Positions 1 through 7,866 are shown, counted from the stretch's first letter. The stretch: 64,000 nt of DNA from Actinomadura madurae (GCF_900115095.1 NZ_FOVH01000015.1:149963-213962), one strand, 5' to 3'. The notes: generated by a model from the sequence alone, not told the origin. Numbers and translations: made by a program.

Positions 1-21
1 CGATTCCTGGCTGAGCTCCAT
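1..21 (-). CDS. possible start of the next operon gene, cut by window edge
   Basis: An ATG at 21 (minus strand) opens a frame reading MELSQES and leaves the window. It lies 9 bases after the stop of the polyprenyl diphosphate synthase gene, so the fxs-prenyl operon may continue to the left. Only seven codons are visible and the ribosome binding site is weak, so this is no more than a possibility. Confidence 0.2.
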
Positions 22-30
22 CGGCGCCAC

Positions 31-1125
31 TCAGCGATCCCGGTGACTGGCATAGGAGGCGAGGCTCAGCAAGGCGTCGTGTACGGACGGCGTGAGTGGG
101 ATGTCATTGAGCCGCTGCTTCGCCGTCCTGGTCAGCTCGCCAATCCGTTCCTCGGTGGCGGCCACGGCGCCGGTCTCAGTAAGCAACCGGCGGAGGCCCT
201 GTATCCCGGCATCGTCAACATTCGGGCACCGGAGCAGATCTTGTAGCTCCTTCGCTTGAGCGGCGGACGCGCGCTCCTGCGCCAGGCACAACAGCACCGT
301 GGCCTTGCCTAGACGGAGATCGTCGGCCGCTGGTTTGCCAGTAAGCGCGGGATCCCCGAAAGCACCCAGCAGATCGTCGCGAAGCTGGAACGCCTCGCCT
401 AGCGGAAGTGCGTAGGCGCTGTAGCCACGGAGGAGCGCAGGACCTGCCCCAGCGAGGATGCCGCCCAAGTGCAGCGGCCTTTCAACGGTGTATTTAGTCG
501 TCTTGTAGAGAACAATCCTCCGGGCCTCATGCACCGAGCACGACCAGCCAGCTTGCGCCAGGACGTCAAGGTACTGGCCAGCGAACAGTTCCGTGAACAT
601 CTCTGCCATCAGCCGTCTGGCGAAGGCCGCACGGCTTCTCGACTCAGTAGCCTCGTCCAGGAGTTCATGGAACCAGCCTAGACACAGATCACCCAGAAGG
701 ATCGCTACGGCGACTCCGAACTCATCCGACGAACCGCGGCAACCGGACGAAGCATGCAGGTCCACATAACTTCGATGCATGGTTGGGGAACCGCGTCGTA
801 TCTGGCTGCCATCCATGATGTCATCGTGGATGAGAGCAAAGGCGTGCAATAACTCCAATGCCGCCCCGGCCCTGACGATCCCGTCGTCCTCCGGCGCGCC
901 ACCGGCGCCACACCAGCCCCAGTGGCAGAAGGCAGCCCTCAGTCTCTTGCCGCCTTGAAGGAAGTCCTCAAGATTTGCTATCACCTTTGGCCAGAGCGAG
1001 CCTGCGTCGCCGTCGCCCACCATGTCGTGTATCCGCGCTCCTCGCTCCAGCACAAAGTTGTTGATGACCTCGGCCGTGCGGAGCCGCAGCCCACTCAGGG
1101 TTGAGGCGAACGGTTCCTCCAACAT
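31..1125 (-). CDS. short-chain polyprenyl diphosphate synthase (GGPP/FPP synthase-like)
   Basis: Trans-isoprenyl diphosphate synthase of about 364 residues, condensing allylic diphosphates with IPP in the cytosol. Both aspartate-rich motifs are present: DDIMD near residues 101-105 and DDLLG near 250-254, the latter followed by GKPAADDLRLGK. A Phe sits five residues before the first motif, which in several type I synthases limits the product to C15-C20, so GGPP or FPP is the likely product (inference). The ATG at 1125 is chosen because AAAGGAG lies 5 bases upstream; a GTG at 1131 is too close to it. That ribosome binding site overlaps the stop of the upstream UbiA gene (stop at 1137-1139), so the two are translationally coupled. 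It is the fifth gene of the fxsA-led operon and would supply prenyl donor to the adjoining UbiA protein. Confidence 0.88.
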   Translation of the reverse strand: MLEEPFASTLSGLRLRTAEVINNFVLERGARIHDMVGDGDAGSLWPKVIANLEDFLQGGKRLRAAFCHWGWCGAGGAPEDDGIVRAGAALELLHAFALIHDDIMDGSQIRRGSPTMHRSYVDLHASSGCRGSSDEFGVAVAILLGDLCLGWFHELLDEATESRSRAAFARRLMAEMFTELFAGQYLDVLAQAGWSCSVHEARRIVLYKTTKYTVERPLHLGGILAGAGPALLRGYSAYALPLGEAFQLRDDLLGAFGDPALTGKPAADDLRLGKATVLLCLAQERASAAQAKELQDLLRCPNVDDAGIQGLRRLLTETGAVAATEERIGELTRTAKQRLNDIPLTPSVHDALLSLASYASHRDR

Positions 1126-1136
1126 GCGCACTCCTT

Positions 1137-2183
1137 TCAGGAAGCGGACATCGCTTGGAGCCCTTGGAGGGATCGCCTGATCCCGCCGCGGACCACCCTG
1201 CGGCGGTAGAGGTAGTGACCCGTCCAGGCGACCACTTGGATCAGCGTGAATGTGGCCAGGGATACGTCAGGGGCGAGCGCAGCCAGGACCGCCGCGTGTC
1301 GGAGTTGATCGCTGATCTTGATTGGACCGAGGTCATCGATGCGCCGGAGGCGGCCTCTGTCCTGCTCGGCCAGGGTTTTCAGGACACTCTGATACGACAC
1401 GGCGAGAAGGGCCAGGCTGGCGAACGCAAAGGGAAGCCCGTAGATCGCCTGGTCGGCGAGGGCGAAGATGATGAGGACAAGGAGCCAGCTGGACAGCACC
1501 ATTCTGATCATGAACCGGAAGGCCGCAGGCGCGCCAACGCGTACGGGGTAGGACCGGTTGCCGGCTTGTTCGTCCAAGTCGACGTCGTGCAGGGCGGTGA
1601 TGATGTTGCCGCTGACAAAGGTGATCGTCGTGTAGGCCAGCAGTACGGCGAACAGCCCGGTGTCATGGTGACCAGCGACCAGCCATGCCCAGATCAGCGG
1701 GAAACCCATGGGGAAGGCGATGATGACCGAAGTGATCACTCCCAGAGGCTTCACCGCGGAGTAGAGCCGAAAGGCAGCCAGGGACGCCGCGACCATGGCG
1801 AGCACAGCGACAAACCATCGCCAGTGCGGGAGGGTCCACCACAGAACGAAAGACCCCGCACCCAGATAGCCGCAGGCGGCGAGCCCTGCCGCCCGCTGAG
1901 TCAGCAGGCCTGCTGGCAGCGGTAGGTACGGGGCCGTGACTCGATCGCCCTCAATATCACCGAGGTCGTTCACGATCTGCATGGCGGCGGATCCGAGGAC
2001 GACGAAGGCGCACAACCCGGCTAGCGGCACAAGGCTGGCGGACTCACCAGGTGCCGCTCCGGCCCACCAGCCCATGAAGATGAACATGAGCAGACCTTGC
2101 AGGTGAACGCGGCCCATCCATAGCGACGCTTCCAGTTGCAGTGCTTTGACATGCAACCAGCGGACGGTATCAGGCATCGACAC
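1137..2183 (-). CDS. UbiA-family membrane prenyltransferase
   Basis: Integral membrane prenyltransferase of 348 residues with about eight or nine hydrophobic segments. The first Asp-rich motif NDLGDIEGD (residues 72-80, NDxxDxxxD) and the second, HDVDLDEQ (D200, D202, D204), bind Mg2+-diphosphate of a polyprenyl donor in this superfamily. The start (GTG 2183, or ATG 2177) lies inside the 3' end of the HExxH gene, which stops at 2170-2172, and the gene ends 12 bases before the start of the polyprenyl synthase gene. The acceptor cannot be read from the sequence. UbiA enzymes usually prenylate aromatic, quinone or glycerol-phosphate acceptors. Location inside a peptide-maturation operon makes a peptide or peptide-linked acceptor possible, but this is inference. 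It could instead act in an unrelated meroterpenoid or carotenoid-like step. Confidence 0.85.
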   Translation of the reverse strand: MSMPDTVRWLHVKALQLEASLWMGRVHLQGLLMFIFMGWWAGAAPGESASLVPLAGLCAFVVLGSAAMQIVNDLGDIEGDRVTAPYLPLPAGLLTQRAAGLAACGYLGAGSFVLWWTLPHWRWFVAVLAMVAASLAAFRLYSAVKPLGVITSVIIAFPMGFPLIWAWLVAGHHDTGLFAVLLAYTTITFVSGNIITALHDVDLDEQAGNRSYPVRVGAPAAFRFMIRMVLSSWLLVLIIFALADQAIYGLPFAFASLALLAVSYQSVLKTLAEQDRGRLRRIDDLGPIKISDQLRHAAVLAALAPDVSLATFTLIQVVAWTGHYLYRRRVVRGGIRRSLQGLQAMSAS

Positions 2184-3996
2184 AGGCCGACTTCGAGTTG
2201 TCAGCCGGTTGGTGTCCCGGCCGAGCTTCTTCCACAGCTCGCAGCCATACCGCGAGTTGGGGAAGGGAAGCCGTCACGTCTGCGGGCAGCCGCCGGTAGA
2301 CGTCGACGACGACTTCGGGTATATGGAGGAGCACGTCGCGCGCCGTACCGTGGTGCGTGCGGGCTTCGGAAAGAACGAGACCAGCCCACGCGCCGAAGTC
2401 GTCCGCTCGGTCCGTCACCTTGTGCCGATAACCAGCGGAAGCTGCCCGAAAGTCGCCGTTCACATAACAGGTGTCAGGCTCGGTTCCCCCTTGGCCGTCG
2501 GGAGATCCCTTCAACCGGTCATAAAGAAGTCTGAGGCGTGTTGAAGGATCGGCGGTGCGGGGCGGGTTCACCTCTTCGATGTCGACGTGCCTTACTGTCG
2601 GTGCATCGAATCTCGCGATCCACTCAGCAGCTAGCTTAGCCGCGATATCCGCACTCAGCCGCCTATTGCGTAGCCGCCACGACACTCGGTGGTCAGCGGC
2701 GGCCCATTCGGCGTGCTCCTTGGCATTCTGGTCGATAGGCTGATCCAGCAGTGTACGCAGCGCGCCCTTGATGCCGTCGACAAAGGCCCTGCCCGCCTCA
2801 GTTAGGTAAGGGTACGCATCCAGTTGGCTCACCGCCTGCCATGTCTGATCACGCCAGCGTGCGAGTTCCACGTTAGCCAAGACGGCGTCGGAAGCGCCAA
2901 CGGCCCGTCGGTGTGCATTCCAGAACTGGGCCACACCGAGATGGGCGTAGATTCCGTGGAGGAAGGGGCCTAGCGGGCGGGGATCATCGCGCCACGGTGC
3001 GTAGAATAGGTCGTCTGCTCCGCCACGGTACAAGCGGGCCGCATCCAGAATCACAGAGAGCTTGGCGTGCTGGAACTCATGAACGAGCGTGACGGCCAGA
3101 ACATGCGGATCCGACGGACGTGACGTGGCGATCGCGCCGAATGCGGCATCCGAGGTAAAACTCCGGGTCCCGTGACGGGGAGTTCGCAGCGGCACGATGC
3201 TCCGCAATCCGATGGCGATGGCCTCGGCATGTTCACGATGGTGGGATTCCAGAAGCTCCCATGCCGCTTCCAGGGATCTGTGCCACAACTCATAGCCTGG
3301 CTCGTCGAGCCTGCCGACCAACTCGCCCTTCGGATAGGTATCGCTGAGCAGTCCGTACTGAAACTCTTCGTCGAGTTCGACGTCTAGAATGCTCTCGCGG
3401 CCGATCCGGACTCGCCGGACCTCGATGAACGATGCGAGTTCCGACGGCGCAGAGGTCGGGATACTGACCGCGCCGCTGCCGCCCCTAATGGAAGTCTCCT
3501 CTGGCGTCACATCAACCGAGGCGGTTCCCGAGCGGTGGCTGTCGCTAAGTTGCACCCTACCTACCGAGGGCAGGCGCACGGCACCCTGACACATTGGAGC
3601 TACGACATGGGACGTCTCCCGCGCTTCGATTGCGGCTGCGGCGGCAACCGAACCCAGATACAGCCATGGGGTCGGGTTTTCCGGATCGAAGTTTCCTGGT
3701 CCCCTGTCTAACAACCGGAGGCATTGCGTCACCCAAGCACCCGTGTGCGGGCGGCTCAGATACCAGGCAACCAGCTCGGGGCTGCTCCTCTGAATCCTGG
3801 CGAGTGTCGAGTAACTCTCCCATAGGTGATCGCAGACCATCCCCTCGAGAGTGCTCGGTGCACGCTCCAGGAGTACTCGCAAGCCAAGCAGGGTCTTCGT
3901 TGCCCGAGCGGAGCGCAGCCGCTTGATCGTTCCCGGGGCAGCGAAACCACGAGCCAGCGATTCCAGGTCCCCGGAAGTTATGAGGCTTTCGTTCAT
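2170..3996 (-). CDS. HExxH-motif domain protein, putative RiPP-modifying enzyme
   Basis: About 608 residues. An HEFQH motif lies at about 306-310 (HExxH), followed by the conserved-looking stretch FYAPWRDDPRP and FLHGIYAHLGVAQFW, which supplies further His residues for a metal site. This matches the HEXXH-motif proteins that travel with FxsB radical SAM enzymes; members have been reported as alpha-ketoglutarate-dependent beta-hydroxylases of peptides, though protease ancestry is also possible. In some genomes the domain is fused to FxsB in an inactivated form; here it is separate and keeps both His and the Glu. ATG 3996 is preferred because GAGAAGG sits 8 bases upstream; a GTG at 4005 overlaps the fxsB stop. 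The long N-terminal half is not recognised. The likely role is a second modification of the FxsA peptide after cyclophane formation. Confidence 0.75.
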   Translation of the reverse strand: MNESLITSGDLESLARGFAAPGTIKRLRSARATKTLLGLRVLLERAPSTLEGMVCDHLWESYSTLARIQRSSPELVAWYLSRPHTGAWVTQCLRLLDRGPGNFDPENPTPWLYLGSVAAAAAIEARETSHVVAPMCQGAVRLPSVGRVQLSDSHRSGTASVDVTPEETSIRGGSGAVSIPTSAPSELASFIEVRRVRIGRESILDVELDEEFQYGLLSDTYPKGELVGRLDEPGYELWHRSLEAAWELLESHHREHAEAIAIGLRSIVPLRTPRHGTRSFTSDAAFGAIATSRPSDPHVLAVTLVHEFQHAKLSVILDAARLYRGGADDLFYAPWRDDPRPLGPFLHGIYAHLGVAQFWNAHRRAVGASDAVLANVELARWRDQTWQAVSQLDAYPYLTEAGRAFVDGIKGALRTLLDQPIDQNAKEHAEWAAADHRVSWRLRNRRLSADIAAKLAAEWIARFDAPTVRHVDIEEVNPPRTADPSTRLRLLYDRLKGSPDGQGGTEPDTCYVNGDFRAASAGYRHKVTDRADDFGAWAGLVLSEARTHHGTARDVLLHIPEVVVDVYRRLPADVTASLPQLAVWLRAVEEARPGHQPADNSKSACVDA

Positions 3997-4001
3997 TCGC
4001 T

Positions 4002-5231
4002 TCACCTTCTCGCAGCCACAAGGTCCCTAAGGACCCTGTCGTGGATGTGAGTAATGAGCTTCATCAAGTCCGTGCAGTAGACCGACGGATTAAGGAAGCC
4101 GACGCCCTCCCGATATCGGTGGGTGTAGAGGCCACCGCCACAAACGTCACGGAAACGACACGCTTGGCATGTATCTGCGAGACCCTCTACGCCAAGCTGC
4201 CTCGCCACGATTGCGGGATGTTCCAGCGCATCGTCGAGCGGGTTATCTCGCACATTCAAATTCGTGCTCGGCGCACCTTGAAATGCGGACTTGAGCGAAT
4301 CCACCTGCTGGAGTTCCCCGTCGGTCTCGATCACGACCAGGGTCACCGGTTCAACTCCGAACGTCTCAGAACTTGCCGGGCGCTTCAGAAGCAGCCCTAT
4401 CAGGCTCTGGAATGTCCTTATCCCGGGCCGGGGTGGCGGCGATTCGTACCACTTGTCAAAGATGGTGATCAGCCAGTCCGCGTACGGGGTGCCGGCGCCA
4501 TCAGGCAGGTTCGGTGGTCGCTCAGTCCAATTTCCATGCGGCAACAGGAAATCGATGATCGGCGGCTCGAATGCCGCGAGTCCTTCATATGCGGCGATGG
4601 GGTCGTTACGGACGTCGATGGTGCATAGTAGACCGGAGAAGAGTTCGCGAAACTGCGACTGGTTCAGCAGTTCCAACCCTCGGGATACGGCCTGATAGCT
4701 ACCCTGGCCATTGCGATATCTCCGGTGACGGTCGTTAGCGTCGTCGTCGCCGTCAAGGCTGACACCAACCCGTATTCGGTGGCGGCTCAAGATTCGCAGG
4801 ATCTCCTCGTTGAGGAGCGTTCCGTTCGTCTGGATCCGCAGGTCGACGTCGGTGTCCGACCTCACTGCCGCGCGCAGCGTGCGAGCGGTGTAGTCCAACA
4901 TGTCCGAACCGACCAGGAGAGGCTCCCCTCCGTGCAGGACCACCTGCACGGAGGGGAGTCGATGCGTCCGCGCGTGCTCAGCTATGCGGGCCGCTGTCGC
5001 GGCCAGCGTCTTCCGGCTCATGTTCACCGACCGCTGCCGCCAGCTCTGATCAGCGAGCTCGTACATGTAGCAGTAGTCGCACGCAAGATTGCATCGCTCA
5101 TGCAACTTCACGATGAACTGCCGGAAGGGGACGGCCTGCCATCCTTGCGCACGTAGCGACCGAACATCTAGAAGATCGTCCGGCCAGTGGCCTGATGGTG
5201 ATGGCCGCGATTCCGTGGCTGGGCCGCGCAC
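4002..5231 (-). CDS. fxsB: FxsB-type radical SAM/SPASM peptide maturase
   Basis: About 409 residues from a GTG at 5231, which has a perfect GGAGGT six bases upstream; a TTG at 5273 would overlap fxsA. The radical SAM motif CNLACDYCYMY (Cys 47, 51, 54) is followed by ELADQSW, typical of FxsB. GGEPL is the SAM-binding stretch. The C-terminal SPASM region has CQACRFRDVCGGGLYTHRY plus a late Cys for auxiliary FeS clusters. FxsB, XyeB and GrrM are known three-residue cyclophane-forming enzymes that join an aromatic ring to a beta-carbon two residues on. Here the substrate would be the Phe and Ser of the FASCI tail of the adjacent FxsA. It overlaps the downstream HExxH gene region, supporting joint expression. 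Confidence 0.9.
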   Translation of the reverse strand: MRGPATESRPSPSGHWPDDLLDVRSLRAQGWQAVPFRQFIVKLHERCNLACDYCYMYELADQSWRQRSVNMSRKTLAATAARIAEHARTHRLPSVQVVLHGGEPLLVGSDMLDYTARTLRAAVRSDTDVDLRIQTNGTLLNEEILRILSRHRIRVGVSLDGDDDANDRHRRYRNGQGSYQAVSRGLELLNQSQFRELFSGLLCTIDVRNDPIAAYEGLAAFEPPIIDFLLPHGNWTERPPNLPDGAGTPYADWLITIFDKWYESPPPRPGIRTFQSLIGLLLKRPASSETFGVEPVTLVVIETDGELQQVDSLKSAFQGAPSTNLNVRDNPLDDALEHPAIVARQLGVEGLADTCQACRFRDVCGGGLYTHRYREGVGFLNPSVYCTDLMKLITHIHDRVLRDLVAARR

Positions 5232-5256
5232 TGGCGCACCTCCGTGGGCTGTCGAT

Positions 5257-5412
5257 TCAGATGCAGGAGGCAAAAGTGCGCACGATCTTGTCGGCGGAGT
5301 CGTCTGGGTCCGTCTGCAGCGCTTCGATAATCGGCGTGCAGCTAAGCTCGGCGAGCTCGTCCATGGTCAGGTCACTGAAGTCGTCAATGCTCACGTTGAT
5401 CTCCTCGATCAT
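5257..5412 (-). CDS. fxsA: FxSxx-COOH precursor peptide (FxsA)
   Basis: A 51-residue acidic peptide starting MIEEINVS and ending exactly in F47-A48-S49-C50-I51, which fits the FxSxx-COOH family whose members accompany FxsB. The N-terminal two thirds (rich in Asp, Glu and Leu) would be the leader; the last 10-12 residues the core. A Phe-Ser cyclophane is expected at F47/S49. The core also carries a Cys one residue from the end, plus C25 in the leader. The ATG at 5412 is chosen for fit with family length; GGAG lies 14 bases upstream, a loose spacing, and the frame stays open to 5547. It is the first gene of the five-gene minus-strand operon. Confidence 0.82.
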   Translation of the reverse strand: MIEEINVSIDDFSDLTMDELAELSCTPIIEALQTDPDDSADKIVRTFASCI

Positions 5413-5526
5413 CCGTAGTGTCTTTACTCCGAGAACTCTAGGTATTCGCGGATCTCCAATGGCTGCCCCTCTCCGTGCCGGAGGTTCGATCGCATCCGTG
5501 TGGATGGACTGATCAGCACACAGACG
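5413..5526. promoter_or_regulatory. divergent intergenic region, presumed fxs operon promoter
   Basis: This 114-base stretch separates fxsA (minus) from a small plus-strand reading frame. It must hold the fxs promoter if the fxsA start is right. No strong -35/-10 pair is evident by eye; a TAGAGT hexamer occurs on the minus strand about 25 bases before the fxsA ATG but lacks a good -35. SARP regulators usually bind direct heptamer repeats near -35; I could not define such repeats with confidence. Confidence 0.35.
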
Positions 5527-5724
5527 ATGGTGATCGATACCGCTCACCAGGAGCCGACCGAAATCTCACCAAACGCTTGCCGCTTCCTGGCCACTGGTGT
5601 GTGGCAACTGATCACGTGGTGGACAGTCCGCTGCGTGGCTCTACACGTCCACGGATGCGCGGTCGGCTCCGGGTGCCCTCCCTGCCTGACTGCTGCGAGA
5701 CCGGGGACGAATGAGTCCTTCTGA
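5527..5724 (+). CDS. small Cys/His/Trp-rich protein of unknown function
   Basis: A 65-residue frame, divergent from fxsA, reading MVIDTAHQEPTEI and containing ITWWTVRC, LHVHGCAVGSGCPPC and a charged tail. The composition (CxxC, His pair, Trp pair) looks more like real protein than shadow sequence, but no ribosome binding site is obvious and I do not recognise the family. It may belong to the fxs cluster on the opposite strand or be an unrelated remnant. Confidence 0.35.
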   Translation: MVIDTAHQEPTEISPNACRFLATGVWQLITWWTVRCVALHVHGCAVGSGCPPCLTAARPGTNESF

Positions 5725-5839
5725 TGCGAAGCAGGGCGAGACAGGACGATCGACGCAATGACGATGCCCCTCTTCGACCAGGCCGCCATGTCGGGGCAAA
5801 ATGGTCGGGTGACCAACGAGCGGCCGAGCGAGCAAACAC

Positions 5840-5965
5840 ATGGCACGCACCGAGCATGCCGACGTCGTCCTCAGCTCGGGGCTCGGCGGGTCCGTGGCCG
5901 CCTTCCGGCTGGCCGAGGCGGGACCGTCCGTCGTGGTGCTGGAGCGCGGCCCCGCGGCGACAGAA
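5840..5965 (+). pseudogene. 5' remnant of an FAD-dependent (GMC-like) oxidoreductase
   Basis: Translation from ATG 5840 gives ADVVLSSGLGGSVAAFRLAEAG then VVVLERG, the dinucleotide-binding beta-alpha-beta start of a GMC-type flavoprotein (the usual GSGxGG is SSGLGG). Similarity ends after about 40 residues and the frame runs into unrelated sequence before the SARP gene. It is a truncated leftover of a gene once present at this island position. Confidence 0.6.
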
Positions 5966-6026
5966 CGCTCACATCCCAGCTCACCCAAGTACTTCAAGAA
6001 GAACCGCACCTGTGAGGAATCGAGGC

Positions 6027-7775
6027 ATGGCCGGCGACTCGCAATTAACTTTTGGTGTGTTAGGTCCCCTCCGCGTACGGGTTGGCCACCGGCAGCTGCT
6101 GTTGTCGCGGATCAGCATTCGACGGCTGCTGGGCGTGCTGCTACTGACCCCCGGGCAACAGGTGGACAGGCAGCAGATTGTAGAGGTCGTTTGGGGACCT
6201 TCAGGATGTGAACAGGGAGCGCTGTACAGCGCTGTCTGGCGACTCCGGGCATGGCTGCGGAGCAATGCGGGTATTGACGACGTCATCCACCGTGTCGGCC
6301 AGCACTATCTGATCGACGTACCGGAAGATCAAGTGGACTGTGGTCGGTTCCGCTCCCTGGTTCACACGGCGGCACAGGGCATCCCTGCGGAGCTTCGCGT
6401 GGATGCGCTGCGCTCGGCTCTGGACCTGTGGCGTGGTTCGGTCCTTTCGGACTGCCTCGGCCCGGTCGCCCCAGCCGAGGCGCCCATTCTGGAGCGCACT
6501 CGCCTGGAGGTCGCGGGGCAACTGGCCGAGGCGGCGCTGAGCTGCGGGCGTTTCGACAGCGCGCTGGAACCGCTGCAGAGATTGGCCGCCAGCCTGCCAT
6601 ATGACGAGGTCGTCCATGCCCATCTCATTACCTTGCTCGGCCGTAGCGGACGCCGGGCGGAGGGCCTGCGCTACTTTGAGGAGATCCGTCGGCGGCTGGT
6701 CGACGAGCTTGGTGTGGATCCGTCGGGCCTGCTCCGCTCTGCGCAGCTCGGGCTGCTCCACGAATCCGTACCGCAGGCTCCTACTGACCTGTCCGCACCG
6801 GCACCAGCACCAGCTCGCGTTCTGATCCATAGGATGCCGCCGCCCGATCTTGCGGATTTCACCGGTCGGCGGGAGGAGCTCGCTGAGCTCACCCGCTTCC
6901 TGACTAGCGACGAGGAGTTGCCGAAATCGGCGGGACCAGTGGTCGCGATCTCCGGGAGGCCCGGGGTCGGCAAGACCGCTCTGGCGGTGCGCCTTGCCAG
7001 CCGGCTGGCAACCAGGTTCCCCGACGGAGAGCTGTTTGTGGACCTGCACGGATACGAGCCACACCCTGCTGGTCCCGCAGAGGTCCTGGTCGGGTTCCTG
7101 CGCGCGCTAGGGGCCGAGCCAGCCGCCATTCCGGTGAGCCTGGAGGAACGCACGGAGACGCTTCGGGCACGGCTGTCCGCGCGCCGAGTGCTCGTGGTGT
7201 TGGACAACGCGCGGCCCGAGCAGATCCGCCCACTGCTGCCGCCCTTTGTAAGCAACGCCGTCATCGTAACCAGCCGCATCCCGGTCGGCGGCCTCTGCGG
7301 CATGCGGCAGGTTGTACTGGACATGCTCGATCCCACGTCCGCCAGCGAGCTACTCGCGCGCATCATCGGCCCGGCGCGCGCCGACGCCGAACCGGCCGCC
7401 GTACGCAGGCTCGCCGGACTGTGCGGTAACCTCCCGCTGGCGCTCCGGATCACTGGCGCGCGACTCGCCGCCCGGCCCTCGCAGCAGGTTTCTGCTTTTG
7501 CCGAGCAGCTTGCCGACGAGCATCAGCGCCTTGGACCAGCGCAGGTGGCACATGATCTGGAGATCAACGTCTACACGCTTCAAAACCGGGTGAAGAACGA
7601 TCGCGAGCAGAGCCAGTTCCAGGATGGTGAGCTGGGCGAGTCCGAGCGCGAGGAGCTGGTCCGGTTGCGGGCCGAGCGGGCGCAGTGGGAGAAGGACCGG
7701 GCGGAGCTTGAGATGGAGCGTGACGTGCTCAAGCGATCGGTGGCCGTGTGGGTGAAGGACTCGATGAACCGGTGA
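6027..7775 (+). CDS. truncated SARP/AfsR-type regulator fused to IS3 OrfA tail
   Basis: A 582-residue chimera. It begins with the OmpR-like DNA-binding and bacterial transcriptional activator domains of SARP regulators (residues about 1-245; ATG 6027 has GAGG upstream), then an NB-ARC NTPase segment with Walker A GRPGVGKTA near 309-317 and the Walker B-like VLVVLDNARP. Around residue 503 (base about 7536), after FAEQLADEHQRLG, the NB-ARC sequence stops and continues in frame into the C-terminal part of an IS3 OrfA (VKNDR, then MERDVLKRSVAVWVKDSMNR). The rest of the ARC arm and any TPR sensor are lost. It faces away from the fxs operon and could have been its activator; loss of the C-terminal sensor may leave it constitutive or inactive. 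Confidence 0.8.
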   Translation: MAGDSQLTFGVLGPLRVRVGHRQLLLSRISIRRLLGVLLLTPGQQVDRQQIVEVVWGPSGCEQGALYSAVWRLRAWLRSNAGIDDVIHRVGQHYLIDVPEDQVDCGRFRSLVHTAAQGIPAELRVDALRSALDLWRGSVLSDCLGPVAPAEAPILERTRLEVAGQLAEAALSCGRFDSALEPLQRLAASLPYDEVVHAHLITLLGRSGRRAEGLRYFEEIRRRLVDELGVDPSGLLRSAQLGLLHESVPQAPTDLSAPAPAPARVLIHRMPPPDLADFTGRREELAELTRFLTSDEELPKSAGPVVAISGRPGVGKTALAVRLASRLATRFPDGELFVDLHGYEPHPAGPAEVLVGFLRALGAEPAAIPVSLEERTETLRARLSARRVLVVLDNARPEQIRPLLPPFVSNAVIVTSRIPVGGLCGMRQVVLDMLDPTSASELLARIIGPARADAEPAAVRRLAGLCGNLPLALRITGARLAARPSQQVSAFAEQLADEHQRLGPAQVAHDLEINVYTLQNRVKNDREQSQFQDGELGESEREELVRLRAERAQWEKDRAELEMERDVLKRSVAVWVKDSMNR

Positions 7776-7825
7776 TCGTGGCGAAGTTCCAGAGGGCCAG
7801 GGCGTGTGAGGTGCCAATATCGTCC
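7537..7825 (+). mobile_element. IS3-family remnant (OrfA C-terminus and first codons of OrfB)
   Basis: Bases 7537-7775 encode the coiled-coil C-terminal part of an IS3 OrfA fused to the SARP gene. A GTG overlapping the OrfA stop opens a frame reading VIVAKFQRARACEVP, like an IS3 OrfB N-terminus, which is cut at 7826 by the inverted repeat of a second IS3 element. Neither end of this first element is present, so it is a fragment. Confidence 0.7.
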
Positions 7826-7861
7826 TGAGGTTCCCCCCGTAGCACGGACACCCGGCGTGAG
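7826..7861. repeat. left terminal inverted repeat of the IS3 element
   Basis: It begins TGAGGTTCCCCCCG and pairs with the reverse complement of 9061-9096 (TAAGCTTCCCCCCG at its outer end), sharing the internal block CACGGACACCCG. Seven of 36 positions differ. Confidence 0.8.
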
Positions 7862-7866
7862 ATGGG

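Noticed and set aside
5413..5547. Extending fxsA upstream to 5547 (96 residues)
   Set aside because: The extra N-terminus is basic and Pro-rich, unlike the acidic leader, and family members are about 50-65 residues.
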